20,576 nt of DNA from Clostridiales bacterium (GTDB lineage: Bacteria > Bacillota > Clostridia > Peptostreptococcales > Anaerovoracaceae), in contig WRFF01000007.1 in assembly GCA_009778945.1 (NCBI GenBank), positions 1 through 20,576 on the forward strand, written 5' to 3'. Shown in pieces: positions 14,337-20,576 of the stretch. A program made the position numbers and the translations under genes. Each line of letters starts with the position of its first letter. The first letter of the stretch is position 1. The notes under the pieces were generated by a model. It worked only from the letters and a program-made list of their open reading frames with translations, searched no databases and was not told where the DNA came from.

Positions 14337-16736
14337 ATGAAAGAAGTACTCGGGATTAAAGGCATGGGCTGCGCTGCTTGCGCGCAGACGATCGAAAAGG
14401 CTGTCGGTGGGATGAGCGGCGTGACACGGGCAAGTGTCAATCTCGCGACGGAACGGCTCTCCGTCGAATATGACGAAAAAACGATTGCGCTCCCGGATAT
14501 TTTTGCGTGCGTGAAGCTGGCCGGCTACGAAGCGTACGAACTCAAAGCGGACAGCGCGGAGCGGGACCGCCTGCGCAAGCGGAAGGAGCTGCGCACGATG
14601 TGGATCAAGATCATCGTGGCGGCTTGCTTTGCCGTACCGCTTGTGTATATCGCGATGGCGCCGATGGTCTCCGGTATGACCGCGCCGCTTCCGTTCGGGC
14701 TTGATCCTATGAGGGATCCGTCGGGCTACGCGTTGGCGCAATTGATACTTATCATCCCTGTTCTGTGCGCGGGCTGGCGTTTTTATTTTGTCGGATACCC
14801 CGCGCTTTTCCGGCGCGCGCCGAATATGGACTCGCTGATCGCGGTCGGTACGACGGCGGCGGTGGCGTACAGCGTCTGGACGATGACGCAAATCGCGGCG
14901 GGGGACCAGGCGGCTGTCCATCATCTCTATTTTGAATCCGCCGGCGTGATCATCACGCTCGTTATGCTCGGAAAGACACTGGAAGCCGTCTCGAAAAGCC
15001 ATACCGGAGAAGCGGTTAAAAAGCTGATGGGCCTGGCGCCAAAGACGGCTTTTGTGCTGCGCGGCGCAGAGGGCGTGATAGCTGACGCAGAAAACGCGGC
15101 AGTCAGTGCGGATGGGCTGGCGGATACGAGCGGTATGACAGAAGTCGAGATACCGATCGAGGATGTGGCCGCAGGCGACATGGTTGTCCTGCGGCCCGGT
15201 GCAAAGATCCCTGTGGACGGCGTTGTCGTTTCCGGCGCGACGGCGGTCGACGAGTCGATGCTGACCGGCGAAAGCCTTCCCGTGGACAAAAAGGCGGGGG
15301 ACCGCGTTTTCGCAGCGACGATCAACCAGACGGGCGCCATCACGTTCCGGGCTGAGAAGGTTGGCGCGGATACGGCGCTTGCGCAGATCGTCCGCTTCGT
15401 GGAAGAGGCGCAGGGCAGCAAGGCGCCCATCGCAAAGCTGGCGGATGTGGTGGCCGGATACTTCGTACCCATCGTGATTCTGATTGCGGTGTGCGCGGCC
15501 GCCTTGTGGTATTTCGCGGGCGGCATGGATTTCGCTTTTGTGGTCAAGATCTTTATCACAGTCCTCGTTATCGCGTGCCCCTGCGCCCTTGGGCTCGCGA
15601 CGCCGACGGCAATCATGGTCGGGACCGGCCGCGGCGCGGAACAGGGTATTCTCTTCAAGAGCGGCGAGGCGCTGGAGACGACGCATCGCGCGGACACGAT
15701 CGTGTTTGATAAGACCGGTACGATCACGGAGGGGAAGCCGTCCGTGACAGACGTTATTGCCGGCGCCCCCCTGACAGAGAACGAATTGCTGCGGCTTGCG
15801 GCGTCTGCGGAACGGGCGTCGGAGCACCCGTTCGGGCGCGCGATCTGCGAGCGCGCGGCGGAGTTCTCCCTCGCCTATGAAACGCCGGCCGCTTTTACGG
15901 CGCTGACCGGCCAGGGGATCGAAGCCGATCTCGCGGGCAGGGGATCCCCCGTACGCCTTTGGGCCGGCAACCGCCGCCTGATGGAAGCGCAGGGCGTTGA
16001 TCTTTCACTGCTTGCGGCGGAGGCGTCCCGCCTCGCGGCCGAAGGCAAGACACCGGTGTATGTCGCGTTTGCTGCCGCAGAACCGGACGCTTCGGATGAG
16101 CGCTTGGGATATGAGGCGGCTCTGTCGCCCAGCTCGGCAGCCAGGGGTTTTGCCCCTCCGCGCCTCGCGGGGCTGATCGCGGTTGCGGATACGGTCAAGG
16201 CAGGCAGCGTGGAAGCCATCCGGGAACTGCATGAAATGGGACTTGAGGTCGTCCTGCTCACAGGCGACAGCCAACGCACAGGCGAAGCGATCGCCCGGCA
16301 GGTCGGCATCGGCCGGACGCTCTGCGAAGTGCTGCCCGGCGAAAAGGCTGCGGAGATCAGGAAGCTTCAGAGCGAAGGGAAGCGGGTCGCGATGGTCGGA
16401 GACGGCATCAACGACGCGCCGGCGCTGACGCAGGCGGACGTCGGGATCGCCCTCGGCTCGGGTACGGATATCGCGATGGAGGCGGCGGACGTCGTGCTGA
16501 TCAGGCCCGATCTCTCCGGCGTGCCGGCCGCCGTAACCCTGAGCAAGCGCGTGATCCGCAATATCAAGCAAAATCTGTTTTGGGCTTTCGGCTACAATGT
16601 CTGCGGCATTCCGGTTGCGGCCGGACTTCTGTATGCGTTCGGCGGGCCGCTTTTGGACCCGATGTTCGCGGCCGCCGCGATGAGCCTCAGCTCCGTGTCG
16701 GTTTTGGCTAACGCTTTGCGCCTGCGGAGGCGTTAG
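14337..16736 (+). CDS. copA: Copper-translocating P1B-type ATPase
   Basis: Membrane pump that exports Cu(I) from the cytoplasm using ATP. The 799 residues comprise one N-terminal heavy-metal domain with Cys12-x-x-Cys15 (GMGCAAC), then the P1B core. TGES lies at 310-313 (phosphatase loop). The transmembrane metal motif Cys414-Pro-Cys416 lies in ACPCALGLATP, the phosphorylated Asp458 in DKTGT, His497-Pro498 is the P1B HP motif, and GDGIND lies around Asp689. The CPC motif plus the later NQNL-like/YN region and MSxSS (MSLSSVS) favour Cu(I). Two insertions are unusual: residues about 244-267 in the actuator domain and about 581-609 before the LAGLIAVAD strand. The start ATG follows an extended -10 directly. 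No chaperone (CopZ) or copper regulator is adjacent. Confidence 0.95.
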   Translation: MKEVLGIKGMGCAACAQTIEKAVGGMSGVTRASVNLATERLSVEYDEKTIALPDIFACVKLAGYEAYELKADSAERDRLRKRKELRTMWIKIIVAACFAVPLVYIAMAPMVSGMTAPLPFGLDPMRDPSGYALAQLILIIPVLCAGWRFYFVGYPALFRRAPNMDSLIAVGTTAAVAYSVWTMTQIAAGDQAAVHHLYFESAGVIITLVMLGKTLEAVSKSHTGEAVKKLMGLAPKTAFVLRGAEGVIADAENAAVSADGLADTSGMTEVEIPIEDVAAGDMVVLRPGAKIPVDGVVVSGATAVDESMLTGESLPVDKKAGDRVFAATINQTGAITFRAEKVGADTALAQIVRFVEEAQGSKAPIAKLADVVAGYFVPIVILIAVCAAALWYFAGGMDFAFVVKIFITVLVIACPCALGLATPTAIMVGTGRGAEQGILFKSGEALETTHRADTIVFDKTGTITEGKPSVTDVIAGAPLTENELLRLAASAERASEHPFGRAICERAAEFSLAYETPAAFTALTGQGIEADLAGRGSPVRLWAGNRRLMEAQGVDLSLLAAEASRLAAEGKTPVYVAFAAAEPDASDERLGYEAALSPSSAARGFAPPRLAGLIAVADTVKAGSVEAIRELHEMGLEVVLLTGDSQRTGEAIARQVGIGRTLCEVLPGEKAAEIRKLQSEGKRVAMVGDGINDAPALTQADVGIALGSGTDIAMEAADVVLIRPDLSGVPAAVTLSKRVIRNIKQNLFWAFGYNVCGIPVAAGLLYAFGGPLLDPMFAAAAMSLSSVSVLANALRLRRR
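16143..16157. repeat. Perfect hairpin inside the copA insertion
   Basis: AGGGG (16143-16147), loop TTTTG, CCCCT (16153-16157). It falls in the DNA that encodes the second CopA insertion (residues about 581-609), which suggests that a small palindromic element may have entered the gene in frame. Confidence 0.5.
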
Positions 16737-17000
16737 GAAAACATGAAAAAAGGACGGAAGAAATATACCACATAAACGCAAATTCGATGCAAAAATAGCA
16801 AAATTCTTGTATGCGGGTCAGTGAAAATACTTACATCGTGATCAGTTTGAATAGGCGTATTATTGCACGGTCTATGCAATCCTTTTGTCGTAAAACTAAA
16901 ATGCAATCATTTCCCAAGCGTGGGGTTGCGTATACTATGCCCTCTCGGCCCCAGGTGACGTGGAATGTATCAACCCTTTTCAGCATAACACTGAGGCTGG
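16737..17000. other. Spacer after copA, no gene seen
   Basis: AT-rich stretch between copA and the second ATPase. A 5-bp stem (CGCCT 16719-16723 with AGGCG 16728-16732) overlaps the copA end but has no T-tract. No coding frame, RNA gene or repeat is supported here. Confidence 0.5.
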
Positions 17001-17028
17001 TTCAACGTTTACCCTTTTATGATACAAT
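17001..17028 (+). promoter_or_regulatory. Candidate promoter of the Ca2+-type ATPase gene
   Basis: TTCAAC (17001-17006), 16-nt spacer, TACAAT (17023-17028). A further -10-like TATAGT lies at 17048-17053 without a good -35. The first would give a leader of about 45 nt including the Shine-Dalgarno site. Confidence 0.45.
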
Positions 17029-17079
17029 TTGAATAATTGTAAGCAAGTATAGTATTTCTTTTTGATGGAGGCGGATATA

Positions 17080-19755
17080 TTGCTGTGGATCAAAGAGTCT
17101 ATCGGTGAAGTCTTAGAAAAATTAGACACGGACGCAGCGCAGGGCCTGAGCCCGGAAGCGGCCCAAAAGCGGCTGGAGAAATACGGGCCGAACGAATTTG
17201 AGGAAGGACAGAAAGAGACGCTGTTCCGGAAAGTCCTTCATCATCTGACGGATATCACGGTGATTATTCTTATCGCCGCCGCTGCGGTCGCGGCCTATAT
17301 GGCCGCTACGCAGGATGACGGATGGGCAAAGGTGATCGTCATTCTGGCGATCGTTGTCATCAACGTTACGCTGGGGACGCTTCAGGAAAGCCGGGCGGAA
17401 AAGGCTCTGGACGCCTTGAAAAAGATGAATTCTTTCAATACCACGGTAATCCGGGGCGGCGTCAAGATGGTTGCCGACGCGACCGAACTGGTGCCGGGGG
17501 ATATCATTGAGCTTTCCGCAGGGGATGTGATCACCGCGGACGCCCGCCTGATCGAGGGAAGCAGCCTGCAGGTGGAAGAGGCTGCTTTGACAGGGGAAAG
17601 CGAGCCGGTGGATAAGGATCCGAATGCGGCGGTCACGGGCGAGTCCGTGCCGCTCGGGGACCGGCTGAACATGGTATATTCGGGCTGCCTCGTGACAGGC
17701 GGCCGCGCCAGGGCCGTGGTGGTGGAAACCGCCATGGAGACGGAGCTGGGCAAGATCGCCAGGATGCTGAACACCACGAAGAAGCAAAAAACGCCATTGC
17801 AGATCAGGCTGACCCAGCTGGCGAAGCGCATTTCGATCACCGCTTTGGGGGCAGGCGTCGTGATGTTCCTGCTCGGCGTCCTCGTGTTCGGGAACGACGC
17901 GACGGTGATGCTGCTTGCGGCGGTCGCCCTCGGCGTGGCGGCGGTGCCGGAGACCCTGCCGATCATCGTGACGATGATCCTGTCGCACGGCGTGTACAAC
18001 ATGGTGACGAAGAAGACCATTATCCGGAAGATTCCCGCGGTGGAAACCGTGGGGAACACATCCGTCATCTGCTCGGACAAGACCGGTACGCTGACGCAGA
18101 ACAAGATGCGAATACAGCGGGTTTGGCGTGTGGACCGGGATCCTGTGGCCGCGAAAGACCCGTTCGGCGAAGGCGAGATCTGTCTGCTCGAACTGCTGGC
18201 CGCCTGCAGCAATGCGACCATTGAAGCACGGGAGGACGAGGGCGAACATGTCGTTGGCGATCCCACCGAGATCGCCATCATCCGGCTGCTGCATGACAAA
18301 GGGCTGACCCGGGTTGACGTGGAAAGGGATTATCCTCGCGTCCATGAGCTTCCTTTTGATTCGGGGCGCAAGCGTATGACTACGGTTCACCGCACTCCGG
18401 ACGGCGGGTTTCTCGCAGTGACAAAGGGCGCCTTTGACCGGATTCCTGTGGACTGGGACGAGGTTTTGTTGAAAAAGGCTACGGAGATCCACGATTCCTT
18501 CGCCGATCAGGCGCTGCGTGTTATCGCCATCGCTTGCAAGTCGTACGACGGGATGCCGGCGGATCTGAGCATCGAAGCTTTGGAAAAAGGTATGAATTTC
18601 CTCGGCATGGTGGGGATGATCGATCCCCCTCGCCCGGAAAGCCAGGAAGCAGTGGCGTTGGCGAAGGAAGCCGGCATCAGGACCGTGATGATCACGGGCG
18701 ACCATGTGGGCACGGCGGCCGCTATCGCGAAAGAGATAGGTATCCTGACGGAAGGCGGCCGGGCCATCACGGGCGCGGAGCTCTCCAAGATGAGCGAAGA
18801 GGAGCTGCGGGATCAGGTGAAGGATATCTGCGTCTACGCCCGCGTAAGCCCGGAAGACAAGATCCGCATTGTGCAGGCGTGGCAGGCGCACGGGGAAGTC
18901 GCGGCGATGACGGGGGACGGCGTAAACGACGCTCCCGCCCTCAAGGCGGCGGATATCGGCGTGGCCATGGGCATCACGGGTACGGAGGTGTCCAAGAGCG
19001 CGGCGGATATGATCATCACGGACGACAATTTTGCCACGATCGTGGACGCGATCGCCGAAGGCCGGACGTCCTACGACAATGTCCGGAAAATCGTCAGCTT
19101 CCTGCTGAGCGTGAACTTCGCCGAAATCGCGATCCTGCTGTTGGGCATGGTGGTTTCGTTTGTGCTGCTCGGCACGGCCGAGGGCGCGGGGCTGCCGCCC
19201 ATCACGGCGCTGCAGATCCTGCTGATCAATACGGTCTGCGACGGGATCCCCGGATTCTTCCTCGCGTTTGAAAAGACGGAAGAGGGCATTATGAAGCGCA
19301 AGCCCCTGAGCAAAGGCGCGGGCATTTTCGCGGCCGGGTTCGGCTGGCGCATCGCGCAGCGCTCGGTGATGTTTGTCATCTTCACCCTGGCGGCCTATAC
19401 GATCGGCGCTGCCGTCCGGCTGTCGCCCGCTGTCACGCCGTCCCACACCGTGGGCGTCACGATGGCTTTCGCGGTGCTGGCCTGGGCGTCCATCATCAAT
19501 ATCTTCAACGTCCGAAGCACTACGGAATCCATCTTCAAGATCGGCTTTCTGTCCAATAAAGGCGTCTTTTTCGCCGCCATGGGAACCATCGCGTTCACCG
19601 CAGCCGTGCTGCTGGCGCCGCCGATCGCCAGCGTCTTCGAAGTGGATTACAGCCTGAGCGGATGGCACTGGGTCATTATGATCATGTTCGCCGCCCTGCA
19701 GTTGTTCGTCGTGGAACTTATAAAACTCGCCGAAAGAAAACGAGCGCGCGTATAA
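17080..19755 (+). CDS. P2A-type (Ca2+-ATPase-like) cation-transporting ATPase
   Basis: Membrane ATPase of the SERCA/PMR1 group, 891 residues from the start used here, with about ten transmembrane helices. It has an N-terminal cation-ATPase domain (GLSPEAAQKRLEKYGPNE), TGES at 171-174, the phosphorylated Asp333 in CSDKTGTLTQNKM, and TGDGVNDAPALK. The helix 4 motif reads PETLP (Glu291) instead of PEGLP. Helix 5 has Asn679-x-x-Glu682 and helix 6 Asn717-Thr-Val-Cys720-Asp721, matching most SERCA Ca2+ ligands, with Cys in place of Thr799. Ca2+ or Mn2+ export is the likely job. Start choice: GGAGG (17067-17071) is 8 nt before TTG 17080. ATG 17065 is in frame but has no Shine-Dalgarno site, and the TTG gives the usual short N-terminus. 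Confidence 0.92.
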   Translation: MLWIKESIGEVLEKLDTDAAQGLSPEAAQKRLEKYGPNEFEEGQKETLFRKVLHHLTDITVIILIAAAAVAAYMAATQDDGWAKVIVILAIVVINVTLGTLQESRAEKALDALKKMNSFNTTVIRGGVKMVADATELVPGDIIELSAGDVITADARLIEGSSLQVEEAALTGESEPVDKDPNAAVTGESVPLGDRLNMVYSGCLVTGGRARAVVVETAMETELGKIARMLNTTKKQKTPLQIRLTQLAKRISITALGAGVVMFLLGVLVFGNDATVMLLAAVALGVAAVPETLPIIVTMILSHGVYNMVTKKTIIRKIPAVETVGNTSVICSDKTGTLTQNKMRIQRVWRVDRDPVAAKDPFGEGEICLLELLAACSNATIEAREDEGEHVVGDPTEIAIIRLLHDKGLTRVDVERDYPRVHELPFDSGRKRMTTVHRTPDGGFLAVTKGAFDRIPVDWDEVLLKKATEIHDSFADQALRVIAIACKSYDGMPADLSIEALEKGMNFLGMVGMIDPPRPESQEAVALAKEAGIRTVMITGDHVGTAAAIAKEIGILTEGGRAITGAELSKMSEEELRDQVKDICVYARVSPEDKIRIVQAWQAHGEVAAMTGDGVNDAPALKAADIGVAMGITGTEVSKSAADMIITDDNFATIVDAIAEGRTSYDNVRKIVSFLLSVNFAEIAILLLGMVVSFVLLGTAEGAGLPPITALQILLINTVCDGIPGFFLAFEKTEEGIMKRKPLSKGAGIFAAGFGWRIAQRSVMFVIFTLAAYTIGAAVRLSPAVTPSHTVGVTMAFAVLAWASIINIFNVRSTTESIFKIGFLSNKGVFFAAMGTIAFTAAVLLAPPIASVFEVDYSLSGWHWVIMIMFAALQLFVVELIKLAERKRARV

Positions 19756-19764
19756 TAAGGCGCG
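19745..19764 (+). terminator. Weak terminator-like hairpin
   Basis: CGCGC (19745-19749), 10-nt loop, GCGCG (19760-19764), then TATTTGTAT. It overlaps the ATPase stop codon. The T-tract is interrupted, so this is only a candidate. Confidence 0.25.
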
Positions 19765-19836
19765 TATTTGTATAGGGGAAATATAAAGCAAAAATTATCC
19801 CTCCCCATTTGTCATAGGTTGTATTTGTCCTAATTG

Positions 19837-19849
19837 TAGTGCATACTAT
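19837..19849 (+). promoter_or_regulatory. Possible antitoxin operator over a -10 box
   Basis: The interrupted palindrome TAGT-GCAT-ACTA (19837-19848) overlaps a -10-like TACTAT (19844-19849). Antitoxins of the Phd/YefM family normally repress their own promoter through short palindromes of this kind. A weak TTGTAT lies 19 nt upstream. Confidence 0.35.
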
Positions 19850-19864
19850 CATTGAGGTGATTTT

Positions 19865-20107
19865 ATGAATATTAACATTGACAATCTGGTTTCCATATCG
19901 GAAGCCAATCAAAATTTTTCAAAAGTGGCTCGGCTCGTCGATGAAAAGGGGACGGCAGTCATTCTCAAGAATAATGCCCCGCGTTATGTTTTGCTTGATT
20001 ACAGCTTGTTACGTCAAGCCTCTATAGCGGACGACGAGGATGTAAACGCGGCGGCAACGCATATTTTGGCAAAACATATTAAAGCCTTTGAAGAGCTGGC
20101 GAAATGA
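19865..20107 (+). CDS. Phd/YefM-family type II antitoxin
   Basis: Small protein of 80 residues, the family's usual length. The N-terminal DNA-binding and dimerisation fold is recognisable: NLVSISEANQNFSKVARLVDEKG followed by the strand pair TAVILKNNAPRYVLLDY. The C-terminal part (ASIADDEDVNAAATHILAKH) is the flexible segment that would wrap around and block a toxin. GAGGTGA at 19854-19860 supports the ATG at 19865. Its stop overlaps an ATG (20104-20107, ATGA), the layout expected for a coupled toxin gene, but that frame closes after 22 codons. It therefore appears to be an antitoxin without an intact partner. It lies in an AT-rich patch between GC-rich genes, consistent with acquisition by transfer. 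Confidence 0.85.
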   Translation: MNINIDNLVSISEANQNFSKVARLVDEKGTAVILKNNAPRYVLLDYSLLRQASIADDEDVNAAATHILAKHIKAFEELAK

Positions 20108-20297
20108 TTGTTTTAAGCAAGTTGACGACCCGTAATCAAGCCTGCTGTATTAGAGGAGTTCGTAATCAATAACTTTGGCCGGCAAGGATGAAATTTGCCA
20201 GGAAGAAATTGAAAATGTTATTCAGGCTACCGAAACGTCAATTTTGCTGGAAGAGTTGACTAAACATAGTGATTTTTTATTCAAGCAAAGGTTGTGA
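20104..20297 (+). pseudogene. Probable remnant of the antitoxin's toxin partner
   Basis: The ATG at 20104 overlaps the antitoxin stop and opens with MIVLSK, similar to the start of Doc-type (Fic-fold) toxins, but the frame stops at 20172. A second frame (20175-20297) encodes a 40-residue, mostly helical stretch (EEIENVIQATETSILLEELT) with no start codon better than TTG and no Shine-Dalgarno site. The 9-mer CGTAATCAA occurs at 20131-20139 and 20161-20169, which could reflect a slippage event. The Fic motif HxFxxGNxR is absent. That the two pieces belong to one gene is inference. The remaining spacer 20298-20418 shows no gene. Confidence 0.4.
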
Positions 20298-20418
20298 TGT
20301 TGGGAATATATAGAACATCGATTTTGCGGCACCGATCGCTTTGTTGCCAAAATATTCGGTCTTTTATGGCGGTATGCATTGAAACTGCCTGAAAAATGCG
20401 TGAAATGCATGCGTTTGC

Positions 20419-20448
20419 TTTACAGGGGAGCGTGCGGGGTGATAGAAT
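20419..20448 (+). promoter_or_regulatory. Candidate asd promoter
   Basis: TTTACA (20419-20424), 18-nt spacer, TAGAAT (20443-20448). The predicted leader is about 58 nt, too short for a lysine riboswitch, and I see no riboswitch fold. Confidence 0.5.
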
Positions 20449-20512
20449 AAAACAAGGTTTATTTATTTGTACTTATTATTATTTTGGTATTTTGGAACGG
20501 AGGAAGAAGAAG

Positions 20513-20576
20513 ATGAACAGAAAACCAAATATTGCGCTTGTCGGTGCGACGGGCATGGTCGGCCGGACCTTTATCA
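20513..20576 (+). CDS. asd: Aspartate-semialdehyde dehydrogenase, first 21 codons (3' end missing)
   Basis: The gene is cut by the right edge. The N-terminus MNRKPNIALVGATGMVGRTFI carries the NADP-binding GATGMVG motif in the place and form typical of aspartate-semialdehyde dehydrogenase, which makes aspartate semialdehyde for lysine, threonine, methionine and diaminopimelate synthesis. GGAGG at 20499-20503 is 9 nt before the ATG. ArgC (N-acetyl-gamma-glutamyl-phosphate reductase) has a related start (GATGYTG-like), so with 21 residues the call is likely but not certain. Confidence 0.72.
   Translation, partial: MNRKPNIALVGATGMVGRTFI

Noticed and set aside
14202..15827. 541-codon open frame antisense to topA end and copA
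   Set aside because: It runs across the topA terminator and opposite conserved P1B motifs, has no recognisable domain and is Arg-rich. A composition artefact.
16811..17032. Plus-strand 73-codon frame in the spacer before the Ca2+-type ATPase
   Set aside because: No Shine-Dalgarno site, unlike any known family by eye, and it overlaps the likely ATPase promoter.
17122..19791. Very long open frame (about 889 codons) antisense to the Ca2+-type ATPase gene
   Set aside because: It is the GC-driven mirror of a strongly conserved gene. Its translation is rich in His, Arg, Asp and Gln with no domain, and it has no Shine-Dalgarno site.
20222..20410. Minus-strand 62-codon frame before asd
   Set aside because: No Shine-Dalgarno site or domain, and it lies across a region of decayed plus-strand coding remnants.
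20449..20512. Lysine riboswitch ahead of asd
   Set aside because: The leader is only about 60 nt and AT-rich with no conserved fold; the lysine aptamer alone is far longer.

Overview
The window looks like a piece of chromosome from a Gram-positive anaerobe of the Clostridia type. This is an inference from three things: the yraN - yifB/comM - dprA - topA gene set, a TopA with three C-terminal zinc fingers, and Shine-Dalgarno starts of the GGAGG type. No rRNA or taxonomic marker is present, so the family is not fixed. Base composition is patchy. The sugar operon (1-3850) and the stretch 19760-20500 are visibly AT-rich, while the housekeeping and P-type ATPase genes are GC-rich.

Layout. (1) 1-3850, plus strand: the end of a sugar-acid catabolic operon. 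It holds an FGGY kinase that looks like gluconokinase (cut by the left edge), a D-2-hydroxyacid dehydrogenase, a KDPG aldolase and an unusual transaldolase-family protein. The simplest reading is ketogluconate or gluconate use through Entner-Doudoroff chemistry. (2) 4023-5725, minus strand: an XRE regulator followed by a self-inhibited Fic protein. The fic promoter is present twice, each copy placing an ATG 7 nt after a perfect -10 box. (3) 5726-6355: a gene-poor spacer with a 73-bp tandem repeat (2.7 copies), each unit carrying a 9-bp inverted repeat, and imperfect direct repeats on both sides. (4) 6356-9193: yraN, yifB/comM and dprA, tightly packed, linked to DNA uptake and recombination. 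(5) 9229-11963: an MFS exporter, a metallo-beta-lactamase-fold hydrolase (minus strand) and an unrecognised small protein, sitting between dprA and topA. (6) 12122-14280: topA with a clear terminator. (7) 14337-16736: a CopA-type copper ATPase with two unusual loop insertions. (8) 17080-19755: a P2A Ca2+-type ATPase. (9) 19865-20297: a Phd/YefM antitoxin followed by what looks like a wrecked toxin gene. (10) 20513-end: the first codons of asd.

The most unusual theme is translation initiation. fic, yraN, copA and probably the MBL-fold gene have a -10 box only 6-9 nt before the start codon and no Shine-Dalgarno sequence, which predicts leaderless mRNAs. Other genes here (KDPG aldolase, transaldolase, XRE, the second ATPase, the antitoxin, asd) have ordinary Shine-Dalgarno sites. 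I did not find a clearly new multi-gene system. The best candidates for a second look are the duplicated leaderless fic promoter, the 73-bp repeat array, the transaldolase with a Gln in the catalytic Glu position, and the CopA insertions.
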